Assembly (NCBI RefSeq): GCF_003254575.1
Contig: NZ_QJUA01000021.1
Location: 27,516-91,515 of the forward strand
Origin: Mycobacterium kyogaense
Lineage (GTDB): Bacteria > Actinomycetota > Actinomycetes > Mycobacteriales > Mycobacteriaceae
Direction: 5' to 3'
DNA: 64,000 bases
The position numbers were made by a program, and so were the translations under genes. Shown here piece by piece: positions 1 to 9,645 of the stretch; position 1 is the first letter of the stretch, and each line of letters starts with the position of its first letter. The notes below the pieces were generated by a model. It saw nothing but the letters and a program-made list of their open reading frames with translations. It was not told the origin of the DNA and searched no databases.

Positions 1-2
1 CG

Positions 3-881
3 GGGCGTGACCATGCCCGCGGGCTGCGCAGGCTGCCCATGCTGCTGCGCGAGACCGCCGCGGGTGTGGCACGCGTGCGGCGCAGCGCCCGCGAGCGCGG
101 GCCCCACCCAGACCTCGCGCGCAACTTCGCCCCACCGCCCACGTTCATCAACCACGTCGTGTCGCCGGTGCGGCGCTTCGCCACCGCGCCGTTGTCCCTG
201 GCCGACGTCAAGGACACCGCGCGCCACCTCGGCGTGACGCTCAACGACATCGTGCTGGCGACGGCAGCCGGAGCGTTGCGATCACTGCAGCTGCGCTACG
301 ACGGCGCCGCCGAGGCGCCGCTCATCGCGGGCGTACCGGTCAGTGTCGACACGTCGCCCACGCGCATCATGGGTAACGAATTCACCTACATCACACCGTC
401 TTTGCCAGTTCACATCGCGGATCCGCTGGAGCGGGTGCGGCTGACGGCGACAGCCACGGCGATCGCCAAGGAGAACCACCGACTGCTCGGGCCGACCCTG
501 TTGCCGTCCTGGCTGTCGTATCTGCCGCCGGCGACGACGCCGCACATCTTCCGACAGCAGGCCCGACGGCTGGAGTCGTCATTGGTGATGAATTTGACGA
601 TCTCGAACGTGCCCGGTCCGCGTGAACGCGGACTCGTGCAGGGCGCGACCGTGAGCGAGATCTATTCGGTGGGGCCGATCGTCGCGGGTAGCGGCATGAA
701 CATCACGGTGTGGAGCTACGTCGATCAGCTGTCCATCTCGGTGCTCACCGACGATCGCACCCTCGACGATCCGCACGAGGCGACCGACGCGCTCTTGGCC
801 GCATTCGCCGAGATCCGCGCGGCGGCCGGGTTGTCGGAGACATTGACGCCGGTGGCCAGCGCGCTGCCGCTGGCGGTCTGA
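3..881 (+). CDS. WS/DGAT-family acyltransferase, C-terminal part (start outside window)
   Basis: The frame is open from the first bases, so 292 residues of a longer protein are visible; family members usually have about 450-480. The family esterifies diacylglycerol or fatty alcohols with acyl-CoA to make triacylglycerol or wax esters at the membrane. Seen: the C-terminal half of the fold with the conserved NDIVLATAAGALR segment near visible residue 81 and the family signature SNVPGPRE near residue 201. The catalytic HHxxxDG motif must lie upstream of the window and could not be checked. Mycobacteria carry many paralogues, so the substrate cannot be assigned. Confidence 0.88.
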   Translation, partial: GRDHARGLRRLPMLLRETAAGVARVRRSARERGPHPDLARNFAPPPTFINHVVSPVRRFATAPLSLADVKDTARHLGVTLNDIVLATAAGALRSLQLRYDGAAEAPLIAGVPVSVDTSPTRIMGNEFTYITPSLPVHIADPLERVRLTATATAIAKENHRLLGPTLLPSWLSYLPPATTPHIFRQQARRLESSLVMNLTISNVPGPRERGLVQGATVSEIYSVGPIVAGSGMNITVWSYVDQLSISVLTDDRTLDDPHEATDALLAAFAEIRAAAGLSETLTPVASALPLAV

Positions 882-902
882 CCGCCAGCGCATGTCCCTG
901 GT

Positions 903-1157
903 CTAGCGGGTGTCCTTGTTCCGGTGCAGGTACCAGCTGCGCGCGACGTAGCCGAACAGCAGGAAAGCGCCGACGATCAGGAAGTAGTCCTCGACGTGAC
1001 CCTGGTGGTTACCGTGGGTCATCAACAGCAGGAAGAGCCCGGCGAACACCCCACCGATCTGCTGGAGCCGGGGGTTCTCCTTCGACCAGCCCCACTCGGC
1101 GGACGGCACGTCCTCGACGTCGACACCTGTGTGTCGCTCCACCTCGGTGCTTGCCAC
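903..1157 (-). CDS. DUF2631 small membrane protein
   Basis: An 84-residue protein of unknown function resembling the mycobacterial DUF2631 family (M. tuberculosis Rv2876 is recalled as a member). Seen: an acidic N-terminal third, then two hydrophobic segments at about residues 34-47 and 58-72, a His/Asn-containing loop (THGNHQGH) between them and a basic tail. Start choice: a GTG preceded by GGAGGA seven bases upstream. The frame stays open further upstream, but no better ribosome-binding site is seen there. It is convergent with the upstream acyltransferase and divergent from the SDR gene. Confidence 0.75.
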   Translation of the reverse strand: MASTEVERHTGVDVEDVPSAEWGWSKENPRLQQIGGVFAGLFLLLMTHGNHQGHVEDYFLIVGAFLLFGYVARSWYLHRNKDTR

Positions 1158-1218
1158 GGCTGCTCCTCCGGTCTCGTGTGTTGGGGCCATTCTGACACAG
1201 CCCGTAGGCTGCCCGTCC

Positions 1219-2067
1219 ATGGCAACCCAGCAGCCAGACGGGCCCTTCGTCGACCGGGTGGTGTTCATCACCGGCGCGGCCCGCGGGCAGGGCCGTGAGC
1301 ACGCGGTCCGCTTCGCCGAGGCGGGCGCCGACATCATCGCCGTCGACCTGTGTGAGCAGCTAGACAGCGTGGCCTACCCGATGGCCACCCCGGAGGATCT
1401 CGCCGAGACCGTGGCGCTGGTCGAGAAGACGGGCCGCCGCATCGTCGCCGAGCATTGCGACGTCCGGGACCGGGACCTGATGGCCGCGGTCGTCGCACGT
1501 GGTGTCGACGAATTGGGCCGGCTGGACTTCGTGCTCGCCAACGCCGGGATCATGCCCGCACCGGGAGAGCAGGGTCGCGAGATCGGTGCGTACACCGACG
1601 CCGTCGACATCATGCTCAACGGCGTGTACTTCACCGTCGACGCTGCGCTGCCGGCGCTGCTGGCCAACCCCGACGGCGGTGCGATCGTGATCACCAGTTC
1701 GGCGGCCGGGCTCAAGGCCGTCAGCACCGACCTCGCCACCATGACCCACGGCGCAGCCGGCTACACCGCCGCCAAGCACGGCGTCGTCGGGTTGATGCGG
1801 CACTTCGCCACCTCGCTGGCCGCACGCAACATCCGGGTCAACTCCGTGCACCCCGGCGGTGTCGCGACGCCGATGGTCATCAACGAGGCGATGGCCGAAT
1901 TCGTCACGGAGAACCCGTCTTTCGGGGAGTCTCAGATGCCGCTGATGACGCTGCCGATGATGGAGTCAGCCAGCGTGACCGACGCGATCATGTTCCTGTG
2001 CGGCCCGTCCGGGCGCTACATCACCGGCGTCGCGCTGCCGATCGACGCCGGGCTGCAACTGCGCTGA
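1219..2067 (+). CDS. Mycofactocin-coupled-type SDR oxidoreductase
   Basis: A 282-residue classical short-chain dehydrogenase. Seen: TGAARGQG cofactor motif at residues 18-25, NAG near 113-115, ITSSAAG before the active site, and YTAAK with Tyr182 and Lys186. An insertion after the second beta strand reads [15 protein letters not shown]; this insert is typical of SDRs that keep their NAD tightly bound and use mycofactocin as electron acceptor. The start is the ATG at 1219; an upstream in-frame start would overlap the divergent DUF2631 promoter area. The substrate is probably an alcohol or ketone, but nothing nearby identifies it. Confidence 0.88.
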   Translation: MATQQPDGPFVDRVVFITGAARGQGREHAVRFAEAGADIIAVDLCEQLDSVAYPMATPEDLAETVALVEKTGRRIVAEHCDVRDRDLMAAVVARGVDELGRLDFVLANAGIMPAPGEQGREIGAYTDAVDIMLNGVYFTVDAALPALLANPDGGAIVITSSAAGLKAVSTDLATMTHGAAGYTAAKHGVVGLMRHFATSLAARNIRVNSVHPGGVATPMVINEAMAEFVTENPSFGESQMPLMTLPMMESASVTDAIMFLCGPSGRYITGVALPIDAGLQLR

Positions 2068-2075
2068 GCGGTTGC

Positions 2076-3419
2076 TCACCCGAGGCTGCTGTAGCGACGC
2101 AGCGCCTCCTGGCGTTCCTGGCCGTGGTCGACGATCGGCTCCGGATAGTCGTCGGGCCGGTTGGCGTCGAGTTTGTGGACGTTGTCGACGTCGGCCAATT
2201 CGGGCACCCAGCGGCGGATGTAGTCCCCATCCGGGTCGAACTTGGAGCCCTGCGTGGTCGGGTTGAACACGCGGAAGTACGGCGCCGCGTCGGTGCCGCA
2301 GCCCGCCGCCCACTGCCATCCGTGCTGGTTGTTCGCCATATCGCCATCGACCAGCTGCTCGAGGAACCACCGTGCGCCCCACTGCCAGGGCAGATGGAGA
2401 TCCTTGACCAGGAATGACGCCACGATCATCCGCACCCGGTTGTGCATGAACCCGCTCTCGGCGAGTTGACGCATGCCGGCGTCGACGATCGGGAAACCCG
2501 TCCGCCCCGCCTTCCACGCCTCGAACGCGGCCTCCGCCTCTTTGCCCTCGTCCACCTCGATCGCGTCGAACGCGGAGTTGAAGTTCCACCAGACGCTGCG
2601 CGGCCATTCCCACACCACCGAGGCATAGAAGTCGCGGAAAGCGAGCTCCCGCAGATACGCCGTGGCGCCCTTGCCGCGGCCCAGGTCGGCGGCCATCGTG
2701 CGCGGGTGGATGGTGCCGAACTTCAGGTGGGCCGACATTCTGCTGGTGGCCGCCAGATCCGGACGGTTGCGATCGTCGTCGTACCCGGACACCCCGTCGG
2801 CGAGGAACTCTTTCCATTGGTCACTCGCGGCCTTCTCGCCGGCCGGCAGGTCGATCTCCGCTCCGTTCTTGGGACCCGTCGGGATCTGCACGGTCTTCGC
2901 GCCCTTGACGTCGCCGGGATCGATCCAGCTCGCGCTCTTCGCGCTGGAGTCCGCCGGCTTGCGCCAGCCGTGCTTCTGCCAGGCCGTGAAGAACGGCGTG
3001 AACACCTTGTAAGGACTGCCGTCGCCCTTGGTGACGCGGCCGGGTGACACCAGATACGGCGACCCGGTGGCGACGAGCTCGATGTCGCCGAGCGCGTCGC
3101 GCACTTTCTCGTCGCGCGCCCGGCCGAACGGGGTGAAGTCGTCGGAGACGTGCACCGCGGTCGCGCCGACGGCCTTGGCCAACTGGGGGATTCGCGCGTG
3201 CGGTGCCCCGCGGGTGACCAGGAGCCTGCCGTCGAGACTCTGCTGCAGGTCCCGCAGCGCGTCGTAGAGATAGCGGAGCCGGCGCGGGCCCGCGGACTTC
3301 TCGAGACGGGGATCGAGGACGTAGCAAGCGAGCACGTCGCCATCGTCGTCGGCGGCGGCGAGCAGGGCGGGCAAGTCGGCGAGCCGCAGGTCGCGGCGGA
3401 ACCACAGGACGGCGGGCAT
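2076..3419 (-). CDS. phr: Deoxyribodipyrimidine photolyase (class I)
   Basis: A 447-residue cryptochrome/photolyase-family protein that uses light and FAD to reverse UV-induced pyrimidine dimers. Seen: an N-terminal alpha/beta antenna domain beginning VLWFRRDLRL, and a C-terminal helical FAD domain with FPIVDAGMRQL and the NNQHGWQWAAGCGTD segment that lines the flavin pocket. The length is normal for a class I CPD photolyase. Its stop lies eight bases from the convergent SDR stop. It is downstream of the fasciclin pair on the same strand but separated from it by a strong hairpin, so it probably has its own promoter. Confidence 0.93.
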   Translation of the reverse strand: MPAVLWFRRDLRLADLPALLAAADDDGDVLACYVLDPRLEKSAGPRRLRYLYDALRDLQQSLDGRLLVTRGAPHARIPQLAKAVGATAVHVSDDFTPFGRARDEKVRDALGDIELVATGSPYLVSPGRVTKGDGSPYKVFTPFFTAWQKHGWRKPADSSAKSASWIDPGDVKGAKTVQIPTGPKNGAEIDLPAGEKAASDQWKEFLADGVSGYDDDRNRPDLAATSRMSAHLKFGTIHPRTMAADLGRGKGATAYLRELAFRDFYASVVWEWPRSVWWNFNSAFDAIEVDEGKEAEAAFEAWKAGRTGFPIVDAGMRQLAESGFMHNRVRMIVASFLVKDLHLPWQWGARWFLEQLVDGDMANNQHGWQWAAGCGTDAAPYFRVFNPTTQGSKFDPDGDYIRRWVPELADVDNVHKLDANRPDDYPEPIVDHGQERQEALRRYSSLG

Positions 3420-3486
3420 GGTCTAGATGCTGCCCTGTGCGGCTGCACCGGAAACGGAAACGACGTTGACGGATCGGTGACGCGAA

Positions 3487-3515
3487 CGGGCCCCCGCCAC
3501 AGCGGCGGGGGCCCG
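3487..3515 (-). terminator. Hairpin terminator after the fasciclin operon
   Basis: A perfect 12-bp GC inverted repeat (CGGGCCCCCGCC, loop ACAGC, GGCGGGGGCCCG) starts 13 bases past the stop of the MPT70-like gene and precedes the photolyase gene. There is no U-tract, as is common for mycobacterial terminators. Confidence 0.6.
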
Positions 3516-3527
3516 GACGCGATCAGG

Positions 3528-4106
3528 TCATGCCGGCGGCATCAGAACCGTATCGATCAGGTACACGGTCGCGTTGGCGGTCTTGACCCCGCCACACACC
3601 ACCGATGCGTTGTTGACCATCAGATGGTCAGGCGTACCCGTCACGGTCAGGTCGGCGCCCTGAACCGTCTTGTGGGTCCCCGCCACCTGCGCGGGATCCG
3701 CCTGGCCCGGCACCACGTGGTACGTGAGGATGCTGGTCAGCAGCGGCGCGTCGGTCTTCAGCTTCTCGAGCGTCGCCGGGTCGACCTTGGCGAAGGCCTC
3801 GTCGGTCGGTGCGAACACGGTGAACTCACCGCCGTTGAGCGTGTCGACAAGGTTCACCTGCGGGTTGAGCTTGCCCGACACAGCTGCGGTGAGTGTCGTG
3901 AGCATCGGGTTGCTCGCCGCCGCTTCGGCGACGGGCGCCATCGACATGCCCTGAACCGAACCCGGGCCGACGGGATTCTGCTCGGCGTAGGCAGCGCAGC
4001 CGGGACCGGCCGGCTGGGCGGCCGCCGACGGGGCGGTACCCAGGATCAGGGCGGCAGCAGCAGCCGCGGTGAGGCCCAGCGTTGCTGCGTGTCGTGCTGT
4101 GGTCAT
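3528..4106 (-). CDS. Secreted fasciclin-domain protein, MPT70-like
   Basis: A 192-residue exported protein with one fasciclin (FAS1) domain. Seen: a Sec signal peptide over residues 1-31 ending in an AxA-type site (APSAAAQ), then the FAS1 core with [20 protein letters not shown] and [13 protein letters not shown], ending DTVLMPPA. This matches M. tuberculosis MPT70 (Rv2875) and its lipoprotein partner MPT83. The gene is 38 bases downstream of the MPT83-like gene with AGGAG before its ATG, so the two are probably co-transcribed. FAS1 domains act in surface adhesion or protein binding; the ligand here is unknown. Confidence 0.88.
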   Translation of the reverse strand: MTTARHAATLGLTAAAAAALILGTAPSAAAQPAGPGCAAYAEQNPVGPGSVQGMSMAPVAEAAASNPMLTTLTAAVSGKLNPQVNLVDTLNGGEFTVFAPTDEAFAKVDPATLEKLKTDAPLLTSILTYHVVPGQADPAQVAGTHKTVQGADLTVTGTPDHLMVNNASVVCGGVKTANATVYLIDTVLMPPA

Positions 4107-4144
4107 GACGGTGTACTCCTGTTCTGTTCTGTCGATCCGACGGG

Positions 4145-4828
4145 TCAGGCAGCCGGGGGCATCAGGACGGTGTCGATCATGTAGACGGTCGCGTTGGCGG
4201 TCTTCACCCCGCCGCAGACCAGTCCGGCGTCGTTGACCTTGAGGTCGTTGCCGGCGCCTGTCACGTTGAGGTTCGCGCCCTGCACGGTCTTGTGCTCGCC
4301 GGCGACCGCATCAGGCGCGGCCTGGCCGGGCACCACGTGGTAGGTCAGGATGCTGGTCAGCAGGTTGGAATCGGTCTTCAGCTTCTCGATGGTCGCGGGA
4401 TCGATCTTCGCGAACGCGTCATCGGTGGGCGCGAAGACCGTGAACTCCGAGCCGTTCAGGGTGTCGACGAGGTTCACGTTCGGGTTGAGCTGCCCGGACA
4501 GCGCCTGGGTCAGCGTCTTGAGCATCGGGTTGTTCGACGCGGCGACGGTGACCGGATCGGCCGACATACCGGCCACCGAACCCGGGCCCGAGGGCACCTG
4601 CTCGGCGTAGGCGGCGCAGCCCGACCCGATGAGGTTGGCGGCCGGATCGGCAGCGGCGCTCGTCGGCGAGGTCGAGCTGCCGGTCGCGGATTCGACGGCC
4701 GACGAGGCGGCGCTGGTTGCCGACGACGCGGTGCTGGCGGCTTCCTCACTGGAGCACGCTGCTGCTCCGAAGATGGCCACGGCGGCCAGGCTCGCGGCGG
4801 TGACGGTCTTGCGCTTGACGGTGATCAT
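4145..4828 (-). CDS. mpt83: Fasciclin-domain lipoprotein, MPT83-like
   Basis: A 227-residue lipoprotein with one FAS1 domain, resembling M. tuberculosis MPT83 (Rv2873). Seen: a basic N-terminus, a hydrophobic stretch and the lipobox GAAAC near residue 25, a Ser/Thr/Ala-rich linker, then the FAS1 core ([33 protein letters not shown]). The domain is close in sequence to the neighbouring secreted protein, so the pair looks like a tandem duplication with one anchored and one free copy. The ATG at 4828 is preferred over the GTG one codon upstream because AGGGA lies seven bases before it. The dipZ gene that separates the two genes in M. tuberculosis is absent. Confidence 0.88.
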   Translation of the reverse strand: MITVKRKTVTAASLAAVAIFGAAACSSEEAASTASSATSAASSAVESATGSSTSPTSAAADPAANLIGSGCAAYAEQVPSGPGSVAGMSADPVTVAASNNPMLKTLTQALSGQLNPNVNLVDTLNGSEFTVFAPTDDAFAKIDPATIEKLKTDSNLLTSILTYHVVPGQAAPDAVAGEHKTVQGANLNVTGAGNDLKVNDAGLVCGGVKTANATVYMIDTVLMPPAA

Positions 4829-4948
4829 CACTTGTTCCCTTCGGTTGGGCGGGCGTCGGTGCCCGTCCTTGACTGACGGGGGTTATTCACCGCTGTTCGC
4901 TTTTCGGATCGGTCGGGGCGCCTCCCGTCACACTTGCGTCACAGACAG

Positions 4949-5410
4949 TCAGTTCACAGAATCGGGACCGTCGGGGTCGAACCGAAACACCGCGAGCCGA
5001 CCGGCGAGAGCGGCGAACTCCTCGGGCGAGCCCACGTCGACCAGGCCAGATCGTCGCGAGAATGCCACTCCGACAGGAACTTTCATAGCGAAGGCTCGCA
5101 ACACCGGCCTCGACTGCTCGGCGTCGAGTTCCACGATGCGCACCTGTCTCGAGCGGCGGCCGTGGCGAAGCGTGCCGGTTCCCGCCGCTCTCGCGTTCGC
5201 TGCCCAGTCACTGCTGGGGTAGTCGGCGACGACGCAGAGGTGGCCGTCATGACGGAACGGTGTCATCGGTGTGCTGCGGGGCCGACCGGTGCGTCGTCCG
5301 GGGATGGTGAGCACCATGGCGGGGCCAGGGCGCAGGCCCACCCGTACAGCCATAATGAGTACTCGGTTCATCGGCTTGAGCCAGCGGGGCGGTCGAGGAT
5401 CGGCACTCAC
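4949..5410 (-). CDS. Deazaflavin (F420)-dependent nitroreductase-family protein
   Basis: A 153-residue protein of the DUF385/Ddn-like split-barrel family, whose members use F420H2 to reduce quinones, nitro compounds and other activated substrates. Seen: the family motif LTIPGRRTGRPRSTPM near residues 33-48 and WAANARAAG near 70, in the usual order. It starts with GTG overlapping the stop of the upstream NmrA-like gene by four bases, so the two are translationally coupled. The C-terminal half fits the family less well, and the physiological substrate cannot be read from sequence. Confidence 0.8.
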   Translation of the reverse strand: MSADPRPPRWLKPMNRVLIMAVRVGLRPGPAMVLTIPGRRTGRPRSTPMTPFRHDGHLCVVADYPSSDWAANARAAGTGTLRHGRRSRQVRIVELDAEQSRPVLRAFAMKVPVGVAFSRRSGLVDVGSPEEFAALAGRLAVFRFDPDGPDSVN

Positions 5411-6237
5411 CGGGACCCCAACCCTGCGGCGCGTACGGCTGCGGCGAACGTCGTCGCGGCGCAGCCGGTGATGCGCTGCACCTCGTCAGTGACAGTCGCC
5501 GTCGTGCCGACCGCGTCGGCCAGCATCGCAAGGTAGGCGTCGGCGAACTCGACGGCGAATCCCCGGTCGACGAACCGTTGTCGGACCGCGGATGCCTCGA
5601 TCTCGCGGTACTGCACTCGTCGTCCCGTGACGTCGGCGATGACCGACACCATCTCGGTGTTCGTGAGCGCCTGCGGACCGGTCAAGAGGATCTTGTGACC
5701 CACCAGGTCGTCGTTCAGCAGCGCGCGCACGGCGACGGCGGCGATGTCGGTCTCGACGATCGGCGCCAGCGACGCGTCCGCGAACGGTCCGGCGACGACA
5801 CCGGATTCCAGCTGAGGTGTCCACATCGCGAGGAAATTCGTGACGAAGACGCTCGGCCGCAGGCTCACCCACTCCAGTCCAGAGTCGACAGCCGCTTGTT
5901 CCGCCTCGCGGTTGCGGTCACCGCGAAATCGAGACGGCTGGCGCGTGTCGTCGTCGTCGACGTTGATCGCCGACAGTGCTACCAGCCGGCGTACGTCGGC
6001 GGCTCGCGCAGCGGACACCACCTCGTCCAGCTGGGGGCCCAGCGCGCGGGAGTTGAGGAACACTGCGTCGGCCCCGGCGATGCCGGCGTACACGTCCCTC
6101 ACCGCCTCGACCCCGGGAGGGAACGGCGGGGTCGGGTTGCGGGTGACCGCACGGACCCGAACGTCATGGGTGGAGAGCAGATCGACGAGAGGCCGACCGA
6201 CGTTGCCGGTGGCGCCTGTGACGAGAATGGTTGTCAT
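5407..6237 (-). CDS. NmrA-like NAD(P)-binding protein
   Basis: A 276-residue atypical SDR. Seen: an N-terminal Rossmann motif VTGATGNVGRPL at residues 6-17, then SAINVDDDDTRQPS and SLRPSVFVTNFL, typical of NmrA/QorB-like proteins that bind NAD(P)(H). The classical YxxxK dyad is not evident, so it may be a redox sensor or a reductase acting on small quinones. It is the first gene of a two-gene unit with the F420-type protein and is divergent from the SigI-like sigma factor across 89 bases, which suggests shared control. Confidence 0.8.
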   Translation of the reverse strand: MTTILVTGATGNVGRPLVDLLSTHDVRVRAVTRNPTPPFPPGVEAVRDVYAGIAGADAVFLNSRALGPQLDEVVSAARAADVRRLVALSAINVDDDDTRQPSRFRGDRNREAEQAAVDSGLEWVSLRPSVFVTNFLAMWTPQLESGVVAGPFADASLAPIVETDIAAVAVRALLNDDLVGHKILLTGPQALTNTEMVSVIADVTGRRVQYREIEASAVRQRFVDRGFAVEFADAYLAMLADAVGTTATVTDEVQRITGCAATTFAAAVRAAGLGSR

Positions 6238-6326
6238 GTCTTCACGACGGGGCAGGACCCGAGAATGTGACGGCGTGCGGCCGGGAAGGTGGGTAACAAT
6301 CCGGGCGGGCGCACCGTCCTAGAGCT

Positions 6327-7202
6327 ATGACCGACGACTTCACGGCCGACTTCACCACGCAGTGGCGCGCGCATCGTGCCTACCTCGTCAATGTCTGCTA
6401 CCAGATGCTCGGCGACCTTGGGGACGCCGAGGACGTCGTGCAGGAGTCCTTTGCGCGGTTGTCGCGTACGCGCGACGTCGAGGACGCGCGCGGTTGGCTG
6501 ACCGTGGTCGCCGGCCGACTCTGCCTCGATGTGCTGCGGTCCGCGCGGGTGCGTCGTGAGGAGGTGGCCACCGACGGGTTCGACGACCGCCTCTCCGGTG
6601 AGTCGGATCCCGCCGACCGGGTCACTCTCGACGACGAGGTCAGCGGAGCCCTGTGGGAGGTGCTCAGCCGCCTGACTCCCGGCGAGCGGGTGGTGTTCGT
6701 CCTGCACGACGTGTTCGGCACGCCCTTCGACCAGATCGCCGAGACAGTGGGCCGGCCCGCAGGTACCTGCCGTCAACTCGCGCGAAGGGCCCGGCTGAAG
6801 TTCGCCGGCGCCCCGTCTCGACTCGCCCAGATTGACCAGTCTGCGCATCGGAAGCTGACCCAGACGTTCATGGATGCCTGCGCGCACGGCGACCTCGCCG
6901 CCCTGTCCGCGCTGCTCGACCCGTCGGTGTGGGGTGTCGGCAGGATCATCGGTCCCCAAGCGCCGCCGCCCCAGATCAACCACGGCCCCGACCAGGTGTC
7001 GGTCAATCTGTTGCGCTATCTAGGTCCCGATACGACGCTCGTCGCCGCCACCGCGAGCCCCCGTGTCGTCATTGCGTCACGGCGTCGCCGAGTGTTCGCG
7101 GTGATTCACCTCACCGTACGCGCCGGCCTGATCTGCACGGTCGAGGCGAGCGTCGACGCAATCGCGGCTTTTCCTGATCCACCCACCGGCACGGCACAAT
7201 GA
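6327..7202 (+). CDS. sigI: ECF sigma factor, SigI-like, with C-terminal SnoaL-type domain
   Basis: A 291-residue group IV sigma factor. Seen: region 2 ([18 protein letters not shown], then [10 protein letters not shown]), a linker containing [12 protein letters not shown], and region 4 ([16 protein letters not shown], then a helix-turn-helix ending [10 protein letters not shown]) up to about residue 165. The remaining 120 residues look like the SnoaL/NTF2-type extension of SigI/SigJ-type factors, which is thought to replace a separate anti-sigma protein. The linker and region 4 recall M. tuberculosis SigI. No anti-sigma gene is adjacent. It probably controls the divergent NmrA/F420 pair, but no promoter motif was identified. 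Confidence 0.8.
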   Translation: MTDDFTADFTTQWRAHRAYLVNVCYQMLGDLGDAEDVVQESFARLSRTRDVEDARGWLTVVAGRLCLDVLRSARVRREEVATDGFDDRLSGESDPADRVTLDDEVSGALWEVLSRLTPGERVVFVLHDVFGTPFDQIAETVGRPAGTCRQLARRARLKFAGAPSRLAQIDQSAHRKLTQTFMDACAHGDLAALSALLDPSVWGVGRIIGPQAPPPQINHGPDQVSVNLLRYLGPDTTLVAATASPRVVIASRRRRVFAVIHLTVRAGLICTVEASVDAIAAFPDPPTGTAQ

Positions 7203-7206
7203 ACCC

Positions 7207-8361
7207 GTGACGCGACGCGTTCTGATCCTCGGCAGCACCGGATCGATCGGCACCCAGGCCCTCGACGTGATCGCCGCCAACCCCGATCAGTTCGAGGTCG
7301 TCGGGCTGGCTGCCGGCGGCGGCAACGTCGACCTGCTCGCCGAGCAGCGGGCGCGCACGGGCGTCACCAACATCGCCGTCGCCGACCCCGCTGCGGCCGA
7401 GAAGCTCGGTGATGTCACCCACAGCGGGCCGGACGCGGTGACCCGCCTGGTGCGCGAGACCGAGGCCGACGTCGTGCTCAACGCGCTCGTCGGCGCCCTG
7501 GGATTGCAGCCGACGTTGGCGGCCCTGGACACCGGCGCCCGATTGGCGCTGGCCAACAAGGAATCACTGGTCGCCGGAGGGCCGCTCGTCGTCAAGGCCG
7601 CCGCTCCCGGGCAGATCGTGCCCGTCGACTCCGAGCATTCGGCGCTGGCGCAGTGCCTGCGCGGGGGCACCCCCGACGAAGTGGCGGCGCTGGTGCTCAC
7701 GGCATCGGGCGGCCCGTTCCGCGGCTGGTCCGCCGATCAGCTCGAGGCGGTCACCCCGGAGCAGGCGGGGGCACACCCGACCTGGTCGATGGGTCCGATG
7801 AACACGCTGAACTCGGCATCGCTGGTGAACAAGGGCCTCGAGCTCATCGAGACCCACCTGCTGTTCGGCGTCGCCTACGACCGCATCCAGGTGGTCGTCC
7901 ACCCGCAGTCGATCGTGCACTCGATGGTCACGTTCACCGACGGCTCGACGCTGGCCCAGGCCAGCCCGCCGGACATGAAGCTGCCGATCGCCCTGGCGCT
8001 GGGCTGGCCGTCCCGGGTGGCCGGCGCCGCCGCTGCCTGCGACTTCACCACGGCGTCGACCTGGGAGTTCGAGCCGCTCGATGACGAGGTGTTCCCCGCG
8101 GTGGCCCTGGCCCGTGAGGCCGGCCGGCGGGGCGGCTGTCTGACCGCGGTCTACAACGCCGCCAACGAAGAGTCGGCTGCGGCGTTCCTCGACGGCACGA
8201 TCAGCTTCCCCTCGATCGTGCGCACCATCGATCACGTGCTGCGCGCTGCCGACCAGTGGGCCGCCGAACCAGCTACCGTGGACGATGTGCTCGACGCGCA
8301 GGACTGGGCGCGGATGCGCGCCCGTCGCGCCATCGAGCACGATTTCGCAGGTACCAGCTAG
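7207..8361 (+). CDS. dxr: 1-deoxy-D-xylulose-5-phosphate reductoisomerase
   Basis: A 384-residue enzyme of the MEP pathway that converts DXP to 2-C-methyl-D-erythritol 4-phosphate with NADPH and a divalent metal. Seen: NADPH-binding GSTGSIG at residues 9-15, [11 protein letters not shown], the metal-site segment VPVDSEHSA, the substrate loop [13 protein letters not shown] and [10 protein letters not shown]. The start is the GTG at 7207. It is followed by rip1 after 29 bases and then ispG, the arrangement of Rv2870c-Rv2868c in M. tuberculosis, so two MEP steps share an operon with a membrane protease. Confidence 0.96.
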   Translation: MTRRVLILGSTGSIGTQALDVIAANPDQFEVVGLAAGGGNVDLLAEQRARTGVTNIAVADPAAAEKLGDVTHSGPDAVTRLVRETEADVVLNALVGALGLQPTLAALDTGARLALANKESLVAGGPLVVKAAAPGQIVPVDSEHSALAQCLRGGTPDEVAALVLTASGGPFRGWSADQLEAVTPEQAGAHPTWSMGPMNTLNSASLVNKGLELIETHLLFGVAYDRIQVVVHPQSIVHSMVTFTDGSTLAQASPPDMKLPIALALGWPSRVAGAAAACDFTTASTWEFEPLDDEVFPAVALAREAGRRGGCLTAVYNAANEESAAAFLDGTISFPSIVRTIDHVLRAADQWAAEPATVDDVLDAQDWARMRARRAIEHDFAGTS

Positions 8362-8390
8362 GAGTAGGCGCAGACAGGGATGTTCAGACG

Positions 8391-9635
8391 ATGATGTTCG
8401 CGGTCGGCATCGTGCTCTTCGCACTGGCCATCCTGCTCTCGGTGGCTCTGCACGAATGCGGACACATGTGGGTCGCACGTGCCACGGGCATGAAGGTGCG
8501 CCGGTACTTCGTCGGCTTCGGCCCGACGCTGTGGTCCACCCGACGACCCAACCGGCTCGGCTCGACCGAGTACGGCGTCAAGGCCGTCCCGCTGGGGGGC
8601 TTCTGCGACATCGCAGGCATGACTTCGGTCGAGGAGCTTGACCCCGAGGACCGCCCGTACGCGATGTACCGGCAGAAGACGTGGAAGCGAGTCGCGGTAC
8701 TCGCGGCCGGCCCGGGGATGAACTTCGTGATCGGCTTGGTGCTCATCTACGCGATCGCCGTCATCTGGGGACTGCCAAACCTGCACCAGCCCACCAACGC
8801 GATGGTGGGGCAGACGTCGTGCGTCAAAGACGAAGTGACGCAAGGCAACCTGGGGGAGTGCGTGGCGGCCAGCCCCGCCGCGGCCGCAGGCATCCAGGCC
8901 GGAGACGTCATCGTCGCAGTCGGGGGCACCCCGGTGGCCAACTTCGACGAGATGTCCACTGCCGTACGCAAACTCAACGGTCCGACCGAGCTCACCATCC
9001 AGCGTGACGAGAACGGGCAGACCCGCGAGTTCGTCACGACGGTCAACGTCACCCCAAGCCAGCGCTACATCAAGGGCGGTGCACAGGACGGGGCCGAGCC
9101 GACACCCACGCAGGTCGGCACGATCGGCGTGGCCGCAGCCAGTTTCGGTCCCACCCAGTACAACCCGCTCTCCGCGGTCCCGGCGACCTTCGCCTTCACC
9201 GGCGATCTGGCCGTCGAACTGGGCAAGTCACTGGCCAAGATCCCGACCAAGGTCGGGGCACTGGTCCAGTCGATCGGCGGCGGCGAACGTGACCCGGAGA
9301 CCCCGATCAGTGTGGTGGGCGCCAGCATCATCGGCGGTGACACCGTCGAGGCCGGGCTATGGGTGGCGTTCTGGTTCTTCCTCGCTCAGCTGAACTTCGT
9401 GCTCGGCGCGGTGAACCTGGTGCCGCTGCTGCCGTTCGACGGCGGCCACATCGCTATCGCGCTGTACGAGAAGATGCGCAATCTGTTCCGGACGGCGCGC
9501 GGCAAAGTGGCCGCCGCGCCGGTGAACTACCTCAAGCTGATGCCGGCCACCTACGTGGTGCTGGTGTTGGTGGTCGGCTACATGCTGCTGACCGTGACCG
9601 CCGACCTGGTCAACCCGATCAGGTTGTTCCAATAG
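8391..9635 (+). CDS. rip1: Site-2 intramembrane metalloprotease Rip1
   Basis: A 414-residue M50 protease that cuts anti-sigma factors inside the membrane (Rv2869c in M. tuberculosis). Seen: HECGH at residues 21-25 in the first membrane helix, the GFGPTLWS and VKAVPLGGF segments, a central PDZ domain ([17 protein letters not shown] near residue 170), the third zinc-ligand motif PFDGGH near residue 350, and a C-terminal membrane helix ending VNPIRLFQ. The start ATG-ATG at 8391 gives the expected N-terminus [13 protein letters not shown]; an open frame further upstream lies inside dxr. Confidence 0.96.
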   Translation: MMFAVGIVLFALAILLSVALHECGHMWVARATGMKVRRYFVGFGPTLWSTRRPNRLGSTEYGVKAVPLGGFCDIAGMTSVEELDPEDRPYAMYRQKTWKRVAVLAAGPGMNFVIGLVLIYAIAVIWGLPNLHQPTNAMVGQTSCVKDEVTQGNLGECVAASPAAAAGIQAGDVIVAVGGTPVANFDEMSTAVRKLNGPTELTIQRDENGQTREFVTTVNVTPSQRYIKGGAQDGAEPTPTQVGTIGVAAASFGPTQYNPLSAVPATFAFTGDLAVELGKSLAKIPTKVGALVQSIGGGERDPETPISVVGASIIGGDTVEAGLWVAFWFFLAQLNFVLGAVNLVPLLPFDGGHIAIALYEKMRNLFRTARGKVAAAPVNYLKLMPATYVVLVLVVGYMLLTVTADLVNPIRLFQ

Positions 9636-9645
9636 GAAAGCTCTG

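Noticed and set aside
2065..2078. TGAGC-GGTT-GCTCA hairpin between the convergent SDR and photolyase genes
   Set aside because: Both arms are made largely of the two TGA stop codons facing each other, so a short palindrome is expected by chance.
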